Positions 12,101 through 27,100 of a DNA stretch of 64,000 nt are shown in pieces. Origin of the DNA: Cavia porcellus (lineage: Eukaryota > Chordata > Mammalia > Rodentia > Caviidae); contig NW_026947487.1 in assembly GCF_034190915.1 (NCBI RefSeq), positions 120,861,201 through 120,925,200 of the forward strand, given 5' to 3'. Under the pieces are notes generated by a model. It saw nothing but the letters and a program-made list of their open reading frames with translations, was not told the DNA's origin and ran no database searches. Position 1 is the stretch's first letter; the number at the start of each line of letters is the position of its first letter. A program made the position numbers and the translations under genes.

Positions 12101-15100
12101 GGACCTCATAGATGAGTTCACAAGTGAAATATTTAACCAAATAAAGCAAGATATAAGAAAATTAATAAAAGAGATACTAAGTACCCCTCAAGCAGACACA
12201 GATGGAAGGAGGGAGGAACTCAAACAAAGAAGAGAACCATTTGATAAAGAATATTTTAAAAATATAGAATACATAAAGCAGATTCAAAGAGATCACCAGG
12301 AAATTAAAAAGTCTATGGAAAGATGGCAAATCAGCTTGAAAGAAACTAAGGATAGATTATCCAAACTGGAGGACAATTTTGCAATGTGGGAGTATGAAAG
12401 GGAAAACTTTTTAAAAATAACAAGGAAACAAGCAGTAATGATACAAAGGTTAGAAGATGACAAAAGGATCTATAACTTGAGAATAAAGAATGTGAATGAC
12501 ATTCTTTATTTAAACAAAGGCTACAAAGGTTATTCACAGAAATAATTAAGGAAAACTTCCTAAACATAGGAAAAGGAAATGATATTCTTATATATGAGGC
12601 ATACAGAACTCCAGCCACCTACAACCAAACACCCAGGCATATAATAATCAAGATCCCAAAAATTCAATATAAGAACAGAATATTAAAAGCTGTTAGAGAC
12701 AAGAAACAGATAACCTATAGAGGAAGGCCCATCAGAATAACAGCACACTTCTCGACACAAACTATCAAGTCAAGAAGAGCCTGGAGCAAAATATTCCAAG
12801 CCCTGAAAGAAAATAACCTCCAGCCCAGATTGATATACCCTGATAAACTGCCTCTAGAAATTAATGGAGAAACAAGAGGCTTCCAAGACAAAGTGGAACT
12901 TGGGAAATTTGCAACCACCAATCCAACTCTACAGAGAATACTGCAGGGCATTCTAGAGAGAGAGAAAGGTACTAGGATTCCAGAAACAGTGGCAGAGAGG
13001 CCTCAATGAATGGAGCAGAAAACAGAATGAAGAAGATAAGCAGACAACTGGTGGCAAAAAAGAGCATAATAGAAATGAGGCAGAGAAGATTTTATTCAAA
13101 ACTGGTATGATTGATAGGATCAAGTCTGACAGTACAAAACTCTACGATACACATTCTGGTTTGATAACTGCCGGTTTTTGAAATTCTATACTATATGCAA
13201 AGTTGTGTTTTTATTAATACTCTTATGTACTGATATATTCAATTATACTATGTCTGATGATATAGCCAGTTCTACTGGAGATAACAAGAGACAACACAGG
13301 AACCATGGTAGAATTCTTTGTACAACAGTCTTACATGTTTATTTCGTTTCATATGGTTATAGGAATTTTTTTTGTTTTGTTTTTATCTTTTTCCTTTTTA
13401 TCGGTACCGGGGATCGAACTCACGAATGCCTGCTTGCAAGGCAGGCGCTTATGCAGCTAAATCCCCAGGCCCAGGAATGTTTTGTTTTCCCTTGCTTTGT
13501 TTTGTTTCTCCCTCTAATATAGAAAGGATACAAATACATGTTAAGTCTCATGCATGTGTAGAATCTATGAACAGTTTATGAGAACTGATCTTATGACCCA
13601 TGATGAAATGAACAGATACTCTGAAGAAAAAGAGACACTAAAATACCCAGTGCTCATCCTGGAGTGTCATAATGGGAAACTCAGCAATAGTATTATTCTT
13701 TGTTCAGAGTGATACTAGCCTGCTTGGGTTTATTCAACCTCAACATAATTGAAGATATGGATAACTGCATGTATATTTAAGTGTATAGGATTGATAACCA
13801 TATTTCTAAGTTTTTGTTGGACAGTTGAACAGAACTGGGTGGAACCTCACTGTTTGATCCACACTTTATATGTTCCACTTTAGTATCCTGAATAACTATT
13901 TGTAAGAAGACAATATGTAATCATCAACTAGTGATTTGTTACTGTTTTTCTTTGAAATTATGTATTATTTCCACCCATTTTCTGTTTTGTTTAGTCTTTC
14001 TTTAAATTAAATTAAAAAAAAAAAGACACTACAGTACCCAGTGCTGATCACGGAGTGTCATGATGTGAAATCCAGCAATAGTATTATTCTTTGTTCAGAA
14101 TGACTTTAGCCTGCTTTAGTTTGTTTAATCCCAACATAAATGAAGATATGGATAACTGCATGTATGTTTAAGTGTATAGGATTGACAACCATGTTACTAA
14201 GTTTTTGTTGGACAGTTGAACAGAATTGTTTGCAGTCTCACTGTTTGAATTCCCACTTTACATGTTCCACTCTTGTACCTTGAACAACTATTTGTAAAAC
14301 AATAATATGTAAACATCCACTAGTGATTTCTTACTGTTTATTTTTTTCTCTGAATGTATGTATTATTTCTACCTATTTTCTGTTTTGTTTAGTCTTTCTT
14401 TAAATGAAATTTTAAAAAAAGAACAAAATTACCAGGTGCAAAGGAGCATGCCTGTAATCCCAGCACTCAGGCGGCTGAGATGGGATGAGTGCTCTAAGTA
14501 CCAGGGCCAGCCTGGGCTACACTAATGAGTTCAAGATCAGCTTGAATTACAATGCAAGACTGTGTCTCATAAAGCTTTTTTTTCTGGTATGGAGAATTGA
14601 ACTCAGGGCCTTATGTTTGCCCAGCAGGTGCTGTGCCACTTAGCTATATCTCCGGCCTTGTCTCACTAAATAAATAAACAAATAAACAAACAGATAAATA
14701 AATAAATAACAATATTAGAGGACTCATATATTTCCCAATTTCAAAACTTAGTACAAAACTACAGTAATCAAAAAGATGCAGAACTGGCATATGAATGGAT
14801 AAGAGACCAATATAGAATTGCTAGTTCAGAAATAAAATCCTTACATGAAGGCTCAACTTTTTTTTTGAACACTACTATGGAGAGAACCCAGGGACTTCGT
14901 TTTTTTGATTATTATTTTGATATAGGTCTTGCTTAATCACTGAAATGTAATCCTCTTCTGAAGCTGCTCCACATGCTGAAAGTCACAGATACATGCCACT
15001 GCACGTGCCTCTGGTCATCAGATTTTTGTTGAGCAAGCCAAGATCATTCAACAGGGAAAGAATAGTCTTTTCAAAAAATGAATGGACAAATGGACAACCA

Positions 15101-18100
15101 CATACAAATCAAATGACATTAGATCCCTATTTTACAGCACATCCAGAATAAGGTGAAATGGAGCAAACGGCCAGGAGTGGTGGTGCGCACACCAGTAATC
15201 TCAGCATTCCGGAGGCTGAGGCAGGAGGATCTCTGTTAGAGGCCAGCCTGGTCTACAAAGTCAGTTCAAATTCAGCCTGAAACCCTGTCTCAAAAAGACA
15301 AAAAGAAAAAAAAAAAAAAAAAAAAAAGAGAAGCAAAACCCTAAAATATGTGCTAAAAGTAAAAACAAATGAATTAGATTTCACCAAGATTGTCTATCAG
15401 ATGACATTATCAAGACAGTAAAAAGACAGGTCACAGAATGGGAGAACTTATGTACCAGCCACGTACTGCTGAGAGCTTACACTTACAATGAAAGGGCTCA
15501 TAACACTCCATGAGACAGACTAGTTTTAAAGTGGCCAAAAGGAGCTGAGGGTATAGTTCAGTGGTAGAGGCTATTCTAGCATGTGTGAGGTTGTACATAT
15601 AATACACAAAATATACACGTTTTTAATATAATGTATACATGCAAAGGGTGTGAACAGACATTTCTCCAAAGACAACATAAGTGCATGAAAAGATGTTCAA
15701 CATTAATAATCAATTATCCAGAAGTGCAAATCAACACCACAATGAACTAACACAGAGATTAGGACAGCTAAAAGTAATAAAATCCACAGTGAATTGGACC
15801 ACTCTTACAAAGCAGCCAGAGCAACTATCACAGTGCAGTGACGGTGGGGAGATAACTGTCCTTCACTACAGAGAGGAATGGAGAGCAGCACAGCAGTTCT
15901 GGAAGACAGTCTGGAAGACAGCTACATAATGGAGCTGATCCAGCAGTTCTACTCCTATGCATGTTTCCCCCAAAAAGAAAGTGCAAGCCTACACAAAAAC
16001 CCATACACAAACATTCACAGCAACATTATTCAAAACAGCCCAAACTTGGAAATAACACACATCCATCCGTGAATGCATGGACATACAAAACGGTCCAGGT
16101 GTATTCAGTCATAGAAGGAGTACTGATCCATGCTATAGCTCAGACAACCTCAAAAATATTTTACTTAGTGAAAGAACTCAGACACAAAGGACCATGAATT
16201 ACATGGTACTACTTAGACCATGCATCCCAAATGGGCAGTGTTACAAGCAGGCAGTAGACAAGAGGCTGGAGGCCAGCACAGTGCACTCACAGCTGAGCCA
16301 CGTGCGCACTCCGGCCATCCCTCCTCAGCTGCTCTTGGAAGACCAAGGGGAAATAGAAAAGCCACTCTTCCTGGCCCACATGGTTCTGGGCACTGCACAT
16401 CGGCAGGAGTAACTTCTAACCTTGCTGGACATATGGAAATGTAACAGAAAGGTGCTGACACACTGAGCTTAAACAGGCTCCTTGCCTGGATGGTGTCTAC
16501 ACAGACCTCTGTGGGGGACGAGTCAGCAGTGGGACAAACAGGCACATATACTGTGCTATCCCATCACGATTTGGAGGGTGAAACAAAAGGGTTTGGTTTT
16601 TATGATATGACACATCACCTTAGTCTCAGACAACACAACCCCGCCTTGATGCCTATGTCACCAAACAGCAATCTGAAAGTGTGGCACTGGAGGGGGGACC
16701 ACCTTGGGCCACTGCTTTAAGACCCACTATGTACTATCACCTGTGTCCTCATGTGTACAGCACCGGTCAGGCTGTGTTTTCTGTCCTCCGCATTTGCACA
16801 CCTTGAACTCAAGACCCAAAGCAGAGTCAGTGCTATGTGTACAAAGCTGTATACCCTGCCTTGCTGGCTAGGTGGTTGCACTGCGCACACTCCACAGGCC
16901 CTGACAGTGATGCACGTGTGCACATGTGACTGCATCAAGACCAATGTGGCACATTTTCAGAACTGTCATGAAGATACTGTGGCACTGCAGGCTGACCTTT
17001 GGTAGAAGTCCATCAACACATCGATGAGACCCGCACATGCTACCTCCAGGTCCCCATCGCAGCCCCCTGAAGCCAATGGCGCAGGGAGGAAGTGCTCATG
17101 GATCGCCCACTGGTGGAATTCCTGCCTGCAACAGTAAACAAGGTCAGTTGTATGAAATGCTTTGTGCAGGGCTTCTCTGTGCCCTGGAGCACCACACATC
17201 TCCGGTGACTACAACCCAGGACTCAGAAAAGACACATCGAGGGTGACATCTACTATCAGCTGAAGCCTAGGCCAGGTGTCATCCCACTGGGTGGCCACTG
17301 GCTGTTCCCTGGTGAACTTGGCATATGGAGTGCACCTGACCAACAGGGCCACAGTTGGACCATAGGCAGCCACCAAATCAGGCAGCACTGCATGTGTTCA
17401 CGGAAAGGGTCTCAAAACTTTGGTTACTGCAGTCTGTTGCATACAAAGAGCCAATCTCAAGTGAGACCCTAAACAACCACACAGTCAGGAGCACCTGGGA
17501 CCTGGGTGACAATGGCTAGGGCCATCTCCATCTGTGCGACACCTAGCTGAGTGTAAGGAAATCCCAGAATGCATCTAGACTACCACATGGCAGCAGCCAC
17601 TTGCAGGGTTAGGTAATGCCCCTGTCCCCACTGCTAGAGTGTCCAAATATGCAAGGAACCACTAGCCAAACTGGCCCCATAGAGACCTGAGGGCAAAGTG
17701 GCTGCTCTGTTGGGGAACAGCCAAGTTTTGTTCTCCCTAGGGTTTTCTTGCCCTGTTATTTCTCTTCAGTTTACCCAGAACCTGATGCTGTAGCCACAGT
17801 ACATGGGGACAGGACTGTGCATGTGCAGAGGATCTCAGACCACAAGGATGGGGCGGCTGCTCCAGGGGTCACCTGCCCTCACAGATTCTCCACATTTCTC
17901 TCCCTCAATTCCACTTCTCAAACCTAAGGAATCTCCTGGCACTCCTCACAACACCCATGCACTTCAGGCATTGATGTCCCTAGTGCCTGGGCTCCCATAT
18001 TCCCTCCTGGAACCTGGCCCTTGCTCACACGGCCCTCTGTTGTCTCGCAGGGCTCTCCCTTCCTTTAAAGCCCTCCTTCTCCATCCTCCTCATGGGGAGC

Positions 18101-21100
18101 CAGCAGAGCACAGCTCTACACCCAAGCCCAGGTGGCAAAGGGCTGGGTGTGCTGCGTCTACCCTCTGTACAAAGGTGCTGTGCACACAGGCTCATCTCCT
18201 TACCCTGCCCCCAGCTCCCAGAACATTCTGGAAGTGCCTGACACATGGTCAGAGCTCAATAAATGTTTCTTGAACAAAAGAACAAATAACTAAAATCCTG
18301 CTCAAAGGATATGGTTTGCCCAAACTTTCCCCTGAGGACATGATGAAACAGCCCTTAAAACAATGCAGAAAACCATGCTACTGCTGTGCCAGGCTCCCCA
18401 TAGCACTCACCTTTCTGTGTCTGACAGAGGATCAGCTCCAGCGGACACCTCCAATTCCTGCTGTAGCCAGTCTCTGTAAGTCAACTAGAAACAAAGGGCA
18501 CTCCAGGGTGGTGAAGACAAAACACACAAGTCCTATGTCCAGTTTGCAAATTTTTTTTTTTTTTTTTTTTTTTTTTACACTGGTACCAGGGATCGAACTC
18601 CTTACCACACACTTGCAAGGCAGGCGCTTATGCTGCTGAGCTAAATCCCCAGCCCCGCCCCCCCCTTCTTTTAATTCTTGCAGTCAAACTCAGGATCTGG
18701 CACTAGCCAGGCAGGCGCTGTGTCACTGAGTTACATCCCCAGCTCTGTCATTGTATCTTAACAACAAAGATCTGACCCCCACTTTCTATTGAAGCTGCAG
18801 CTACAGGAGTCTCTACCCTATGCCACTTTTCTGCTGTGAGACCTGAATGCTTTTGCCACAAGGACATCTGCACAGCAGGCTGCACTTCCTGCATCTGCAA
18901 CACTCGGAATGCTGTCGAATGTTTCAGACTTTAGAATTTCTTGGAAAAGAGATGCTCAACCATTAGACACTTTTCTCCCAGCAGGAAAATGTCATTTTTA
19001 TGGAATGCCTTTCACACTATGCCTAAGAAATGAAGAACCAATAAGCCCTGGAAACATCAGTATTCTTTACAAACCCTGGTGTGAACTGAACCGATATCAC
19101 TTAGGCAGGTACTTATAAATACACACTGATATGGAGCCAGGTGTGGTGACACATGCCTGTAATCCCAGCATTTAGGAGGCTGAGGGAGAACTGCTGAGTT
19201 GTAGTGAGACCCTGCCTCAATGCCCCCCACACACACAAAAAAATAACACATCATCTGGTTTTCAATTACTCTGCGGCATCTACAAACCCATTCCCTGTCA
19301 GGGATTATACAGCCAATACCAGGGAATAAGTAATTTCTTTCTGTAATAAACAGCTACAAATATTCATGGTAGCTTCTTTCTTATTTGCAGTTCTTAGAAC
19401 AGATCCACAAACTGCAATGGACTAATCTCAAAACCTCACAGTTACCAAGGACACCACTGAAAAAATGTGCCAAAGCAGTCTGCAGACTCCCCTAACTGAA
19501 CAACCCATAAACACTTGGGAAATAAACAAGATAAATGCGCCTGTAGGGTAACAGTACCAGGCAGGCCCCAGACTATCTCCTGGACAAGCCTGGGCTAGTT
19601 AGTGCAGAAGCTGCATTACTATCACAAGGTCTGGTGCTTGCACTCAGGCGGCTGAGGCAGGAGCATTGCTATAGGAGGCCAGCCTGAACTAATTAGCAAG
19701 ATCCTGCCTCAAGAAAAACAAAAACAAAATAAAACAAAAAAAGCCAGATGTGGTGCACACTTGTAATTTACCACTTGGGAGGCTAATGCAAAAAGACTGC
19801 ATAAATTCAAGGCCATTCTGGGCTGCATATCAAACCAAATTCAAGGCCAGGCTAAGCTACATAGCAAGACTTCAAGAAAACAAAAATAAACAACCAAACA
19901 AACTATACACACAAACTAGTTTTATTCACCCTTAAAACTTGTCTGCAAATTTGTCTTAAAACTTGTCTGAGAAACTTGGGCAGAGCACACCAAGGTCCTC
20001 CTGCAGTTTCTTAGAGCTACATGTGAAGGTACAGTGATCCAGGAAGATCGCAACCAGATCTCAACCAGACACAGAAGTTCACAGATCCAAGGGACAATGT
20101 CACACAGGAGACAGGGACCCACCCGAAACTCCGGCTCTGCCAGCAGCTCCTGGAAGCTGCTCTGTCGCCACAGAGCAAGCACAGCGTTCTGCCACTCTGC
20201 AGAAGGAAGGCACAAAAGTCTCCAGGGAAGGCTGTCCTCATTCTGCACAGGGTGAGGCTCTCGGGCCTCTGAAACCAATCTGAACACAGCAAACTGAAAC
20301 TGAGATAGGAGAGGATGAGTTCTCGCGAGGCGAGGAGCTGTACTGACAACCAATCCTCAGGAGGCCTGCTTCAAAGCCCAGGATCCCGCCAGGTGCTCTG
20401 CCACACCTAGAACCTTGGCTGGCAGTGCTGCGTGCTGGCTAGTGCCCTCCAATGCTCTCCAGCACTGAGTTTTTTGGTACAGGTACCAAAAGGACAAGCC
20501 AAATGTCTCATTGTGACAGTTCCTCCCTATCCTATCCTTTGAGGGCAATTGCCTGTGGCTACTCAAGGGCCCTGGGTCCCCTAAGGAGTCTGTGGGAAAC
20601 CTGCAAGTCTCTCCTAACTTCACCAGCTTTCTTCATTCCTGAACCAAGACTAGATCCCTGAAAGCAGGCAACAAGAATGTGAGTACAGCCTGGACTCAAT
20701 TTATCAGTGCAGGGCCTAGGAGCCCAGACTTTCAAAGCCTCTCACAGTTTATTCTAATGTGAAGCCTGGAATTGAAAATCACTTGTTCCATACACAAAGG
20801 TGTTCATTAGAATTCAGTGAAAACAGGGCTGGAGTGGCTTGGCGTTAAGATTGCTTGCCCAGTATGCTTGAAGCCCTGGGTTCCATCCTTAGCACTAAAA
20901 AAAGACCTGTAAAATAATAACCCTGGTTGGTACTGTAACTTTACTGTCACTTTTGAAATATAGGGTTCCAGATACTCGTTAAATTTAAGTCCTTCTGATA
21001 CATGCAACAAGCACTACTAGAGAAAGGAAATCAGAATGTTTCTTTAAAGGGAAAGCTACTTTTTACAAGCACTTACCTTTGAATTGACCTGTCCCTCTGC

Positions 21101-24100
21101 ATATCAGTAACCATGTGTTTTTGTGCAGGGGGGGGGGGGGGGGGATCTGGAATTGAACTCAGGACTATAGGTTTGCCAGGCAGGTACTGTGCTGCTGACT
21201 TAACAACCCTGCCACAGCATCCATGTCTTTAAAAGAGCAGACACATGATTGAAGCTGTAATGTTACTCGGTTACTCAAATGTGAAGGGACAGCAGCCCCC
21301 AGCACAGGAGGCAGTCCACAGCCAACCTGATGGGGTGCTACCACGTGGAGGACTCCCAGGCTGGAAAAAGCTGCACCTAAGACCCACCTTTTTGATAAGG
21401 CCTGGAGGTAAACAGCTGCGCAGGGCCCCATGGGGCCGAGGAGAGAACTTGCACCAAGAGTAGGTGATTGCTGCTGTACAGAACCTGTGACAGAGAAGGT
21501 CTGATCACAGTCATCCCCACGTCCTGCCACATGGGATCCACAACAGGGAACAGGGCATAATACACAACTTGGTCCATGTCAAATAAGGATGAGCTGGGCA
21601 TGATGAAGCACACCTGTAATGTCAGCATTCCGAGAGGCTGATGCAGAAAGACTGCATCAACCCTAGTCTAAGCAACTTAGTGACTAAAAACATCTCGTCT
21701 CTAAGCTCAGTGCAAAGGCCCCAAGTTGAACCCCTATACCAAAAAACCACCACCACCAGCAGGGATAAAAGGAAACTGTGAACTGCACAAAACTGAATTT
21801 AGTGTACTCTGTAACTGCATGGTGTGATGGTCAGTCCTTAGACTGTTTAGAAAAACTCTCATGTAGCCTCAGCCCAGCTCAGCTGTCTCCACAAACTCCC
21901 TCCTCAGCAAAGGCAGACATCATGCCTAGCTTCTTCTGCTTACTAGGGACTGACCCCAGAGCCTCATGCACAAGCTCTACCATTCTGCACCCCAGCCTGT
22001 CTCCTGTAATTTTATCTGGTAAGCAAGTGTTATTTGGTGCAGGGGAACATGGGGGAAGGCCATGACTGAGGAGTGAGGACTAGCTCACTTTAGGCAGAAC
22101 AGTGCAGACTCTCCGGCATGGCAGGACAAGAGGTCATTGAGGAACTCGGGGACAGGAAGGCTGTGGGTGGCTACAGCAGGGTGTGGGTCCACCTCTGGGA
22201 GTGTAGCCCTGGTCTCCCCCAGGTGGACAGCCAGGGCAGCCAAGCCCAGCACGTGTGGAGCACTCAGACTTGGGCCCTGAAAGAGAGACAGGGAAGAGGC
22301 AGAGCTATGACAGCTATCCAGGCACTGTAGGTCAGCCCAGACCAAGGTGGCATAGTATACCTGGTGACGTAGCAGCTGGCAGAACCGGGCAAGAACTGCA
22401 GGTAGCAATGCATGACCACACAAAGTCCTCACAAAGAGTGTGGCCCAGGGGCCCTGCCTGCAGGTAGAGCAGAGACCACTACGCTGGCACTCACAGCCCA
22501 CATAGCCTCCTATAACAGACCCCAGTAGAGGACACCTCTGCAAGGACCCCACAGCACATGGACAGGCAAGTCTTTCAAAGCATCCCTGTCTGAGAAAATG
22601 CTGCCTGGCCCCCATGACCACTCAGTGACTCTCTTGTGCCCTCACCTCTCTGGCGGGACAAAGCTGCAGGCTGCCATCAGGTCCTGACAGAAAGCTGTCA
22701 GCAGCAGATCCACAACCTGAAGGAGACATAGACACCTGAGGCTACAGCCTTGAGCATGCAGCACCAGAGTACAGCTGTGCCGAAAGGGGCAGACGAAATC
22801 ATAGGACAAGCAGGTCCCAGGATGGCCATCCTCAACCTTGGACCCTGCTAGAGTAGTGTCAGTGTAGCAAACTTTGACAATAGAGGACTAGAAGGCAAAT
22901 ACTTTAAGCTTTGAGCTTGCCAGTGCCCTCTACCACATATACTTCCTTAAAATGTAAAGGAATCTAGCATGGTGGTGCACACTTACAATCCCGGCTACTT
23001 GGGAGGCTGAGGCAGGAAGATTACAAATTCATCACCTGGGGAACTTAGCTCAGGTCTCAAAATAAAACTGAAAAATGGGCTAGGCATACAGCTCAGTGAT
23101 AGAGTGCTTGCCTAGCATGACTAAGGCCCTGGGTTCAATTCTGACTGAAAATCCCTAAAAGGAAAAAGAATACACCTATACAAACAGGCTGTGGTAGCCT
23201 GGCCAGCCCCCAGCAGAGTGTACCAAGGCCCTCGACAGCTACCTGTTGCCCATACCCACCACCTGATACTGCTGTGGGACATCTGGGGCAAAGGTGCTGA
23301 GCTGAATCTTCATTTCCTCACAACAGGTATCATCTCTCCTGCGACCCAAGACAGCATCAAGCTTTTCAGCAATCACAGCCATCTGAGCAGACACAGCTGT
23401 ATAAAGAGGAACCATGAGACAGGTGGGAAATATGAGGAATGATGCCCAGGGGCACATGGCACAAGGAAAGCCAGGCTGCTCTGCCTATCTCCAGCCCCTG
23501 CACACAGAGGGAACTCACCCAATGAGCCCAACCCAGCAGTGGAAGTCCTGTTTATCCATACCATTGTGGCAAGTGAGAAGACCCCTGATGCACAGGCTAC
23601 TGGGTACCATGTACATACTGTGGGCAACACAGGCCTGACCACTACTCACTCCTGGACTGGCTGAGAGCTGACAGTGCCTTCACTGTCCTCTGTACATGGG
23701 ATGTCAGTTTAGCACAAACCACCCAGACACCCTATTCTGGGGTCTATGCACAGTCAAAATTCACTGCAGCATGAAACCTGCTTCACTGCTGTTAGAAACA
23801 GGGTGACCTGACAACTCATTAGCCTTTGCTCCCTCAGTGAAATTGTTTCTAAGGCTCCAAACCCCACATGCTGAGTGGGTGCAGGGCACAACAGTCCTGG
23901 CAGCCTCAAAGCTAAAATGAGAGGGTCACTTAAGCTCTGGAGTTGCAGGCTGGAGGCCAGCCTGGGCAACACAGTAAGATCCTAACTCACCCTCAAAACA
24001 ACAGGAGCTGGAAGCTGAGCATTGTGGAGCATGTCTGGGAGGCTGACACAGGAGACTACAAGTTCAAGCTCAGATTGAGCAACTTAACAAGACCCTGTCT

Positions 24101-27100
24101 CAAAGTAAAATACAAAAAGGGCTGGGGGGCTACAGCTCAGTACAAAGCCCCTTGTTTGATTCCTAATAGGGCCAAAATGAAATAAACAAAAACCCAACCA
24201 ATAACCACCACATTCTGCCTGAGTACAACTCTAAAAGGTCACACTCTTGTCATTGTGTACATGGTCTGGGCACAGCAGGCAAGCACTGCCCCACATACAC
24301 CAGGCTACCGAGAGTTGAATGAAACCCATCCAGTAGAAATGAAGATCTGCCCACTGGAGGTTTAGCTCAGCGGCATAAGTGCCTGCCTTGCAAGCAGGCA
24401 GTCGAGAGTTCGATCCCCAGTACTGATAAAAAGGAAAAAGACAAAAAAAAAAAAAAAAGAAATGAAGATCTGTCACACTTAAGAGTTAGGGCCTAGGCTG
24501 GGCAAAGTGGCACATGCCTGTAATCCCAGCACTTGGGAGGCTGAGGCAGGAGGATCCTTGCAAGTTTGAGACCAGCCTGGGCTATAAAGTGAATTCAAGC
24601 CCAGCCTGAACTGTACAATGAGACCATGTCTCAAAAAGCCCAAAAAAAAGTTAGGGCCTGGGTGTGGTTTGGTCCTCAGACAGTGGTGCTGGGAGGTGGG
24701 ACTTGTGAGAAGTTTGGAGCAAGGTGACATGGTAAGGGAATGTTGTTCTCAGAAGGGACCAACTGGTTAGGTGTACTGAGAGGGTGTCCTCCTAGCCAGA
24801 CTGACCCTCCTCAGCCTCTACCCTCTGTCTCACAGTAAGATCCCACTCTTCCACTATACTGGGTGCAGCCAAACCTATGAGGACTGCCGATCTCAGACTG
24901 TAAACCTTCAAAAATGTGGTATGAATACATCTCATTTCTTTACAAATTATCCAGCTTCAGGTGTTTAATATGCTCAGTGAAAATGGAGCTTCTTTAACAT
25001 CCTGCATATATCATATTGAAAAGAATTCATGAAGCCTAAGTCAGAGATTCAGATCAGCACTGCTGGGAACACAATGGTCTGGGGTTACATGTTCCCACTC
25101 CACAGGTAAGCGCTTCACCCTACTTTACACAATAGTCACTGTACTTGTTTCTCACACCCATTGGCAGGCTAAGAAGGAAAACTGCACCTCCCCTGACTAT
25201 CCCTAGTTCCTCCTCTGGGGATGTCCAACAGCAGCACACTCAGCTCCTGTTGAGGGCTGTAGCAGCCTCCCATGGCCAACTCCCTTCAACCTCAGCAGCC
25301 ACTTTGCCACAGGCAAGCACACTGGACCACAGGAAGACATCCTCATCGGCTCCCCTTGCAGCTGTGCACACACACCCGGGACACAAGCCCCATCAGACAC
25401 TGAGTCCTCACCATCATACTGCATCGGGTTGGTCATCAAGGCTGTGAGCTGTCCTAGTGCAGCCTTGAGTGGTCCCAGGGCCTCTTCCACACAGCCAGGT
25501 TCTGTCCCCATTCCTGGGTCTGCACCTGAGGGAGGGATGGGAAACCTTAACGTTGTCCATATGACACTTCAGGATGGGGGAAGCAAACCCTAACGCCTAC
25601 AACTATGTACAAATGTCAGCTACAGACTCGACAAGCCCATGAAGAGAAACATTAAATCTCTGAGACCGCTGTCCACATAACAGCAAAAATCAATGCATTC
25701 TAGGTTAGGTGCAGCTCAGTGGTGAGCACTTGCCTGGCATGCACCAGGTTCTGGGTTCCATTTCCACCAAAATGACACACTTATAAACAAGTTTAAGAAA
25801 AAGTACGTTATGGTCACAATTTCCACAGCTGTGAAGAGCAGATACACAATGAAAAAAAAAAAAGACTAGCGTAGTCCTGAAAGCTGAAGGGCAGAGTCAG
25901 GATCAAGGGTGGAGGATGGTTTATCTGGGCAGTGTCCCAGAGCCAACCACATGGCCCTCATTATTAAAAGGAAAGTACACCACATATACATAAAGAACAA
26001 GACAAGTCCCAGGTGGTTGGAAAAGGCACAAGCTCACGGTGTCCTACTGTGTGGAGGTTTCTCAAAAATGAAACTAACAACCAGGTTCTGTGCTCTGTCC
26101 CTGACCCCTGTTAGAGCCTGAGAGGACACTCTAGAGCCCCACTCAACCTGTGGCCCTGGCCTCTCCACATGTCAGCACATGGATCCTTAGGTTAGGGTTG
26201 TCATTCTTTGCCCATTCACATGTCTTGTCTCCATGGCTGTGGGACATGGTCTAATTATAAGAAGGAGGCACCTGGAAGCAGAACTAGGAAGAGGACTGCC
26301 ACTGGTCAGGACAGGCCACATGGCCCGCTAGGCCTCAAGTGGCAGAGAATCTAAAACAGCAGCACCCACACAGCTGCCTGGGAGGCACCAGCATCTGCAA
26401 GTGAAGCGCCATCATCAGCAAACAGACCTGCTCCTGAGAGCACTGCCACTGTGGACCATGTAGCTGGCAGAGCCAGGGCCCTAGGAATGGAGCTATGGAA
26501 GCCAGCTCAGGCCTAAGTTCCTGTTCTCTGTGGGCAGAAAGACCCCCACTCATATCCCTAGCAAAATGCTCAGAAAGTAGTGCCTGCAGCCCACTAGGAC
26601 TTGCCCCTGACCCCCACAGTGGCCTCCAAAGCACAATACACCCTGAAAAGTGCAAGTCAGTTGTCTTCAGGTTACCAAGCCTAAGGATCACTGTCTCATT
26701 TGGCCCTTGGGGTACAATGACAGAGTCTAGTGTCATGTGGTAGCAGGCTCCACTCCCCCACCCAAGCACACATGACCCAGCCTAAGGTCACTGACACAGG
26801 CTTCAAGTGACAGATGCTCAGAGTCACAGCAGACAGGGGTTGTGATTCTCACTTTCTGGCTTCTCTTTCTCAGCAGTGGCACAGGCTTGACGGTAGGTGG
26901 CATACACAGATGGGGGAATTTTGTCTGCCCTGGATCAGAACACAATATCCAAGTCAATTCTCAAGTCCATACTTTCAAAGCTGTTATAAAATAATATACA
27001 TTAAATTTAAATGAGTTGTGCAGCACTATATAGAATCTTGGTTTTAGAAGGAAAACAACATAGGAGGCAGGGGAAGGGAAGCAATTTAAAAACATGTATG

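Larger units (their letters stand above)
11460..14423 (+). mobile_element. HAL1-like ORF1-only LINE, near full length
   Basis: Non-LTR element of about 2.9 kb inserted in an older L1. It has a GC-rich 5' region (about 11490-11950) with repeated 'cacagca(a)cttgactga' modules, then an ORF1 of about 350 codons (11958-13009), then AT-rich 3' sequence with no ORF2 coding capacity, ending in A-rich tails near 14020 and 14415. HAL1 elements are known L1 derivatives that keep ORF1 and lack ORF2. A minus ID SINE at 13366-13472 is a later insertion. The lack of ORF2 could also reflect an internal deletion of an ordinary L1. I favour HAL1 because the 3' sequence follows ORF1 directly. Confidence 0.7.

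Noticed and set aside
13001..13650. Search for ORF2 after the ORF1 at 11958-13009
   Set aside because: No endonuclease or reverse-transcriptase-like frame follows, so no ORF2 was annotated.
22085..22621. 178-codon minus-strand open frame as a single-exon gene
   Set aside because: It is FANCA exons 25 and 26 read through an open intron; splice sites and phases explain it.
24351..24459. ID-like SINEs considered as true tRNA genes
   Set aside because: They have A- and B-box-like parts but no full cloverleaf, and carry A-rich tails and target duplications.
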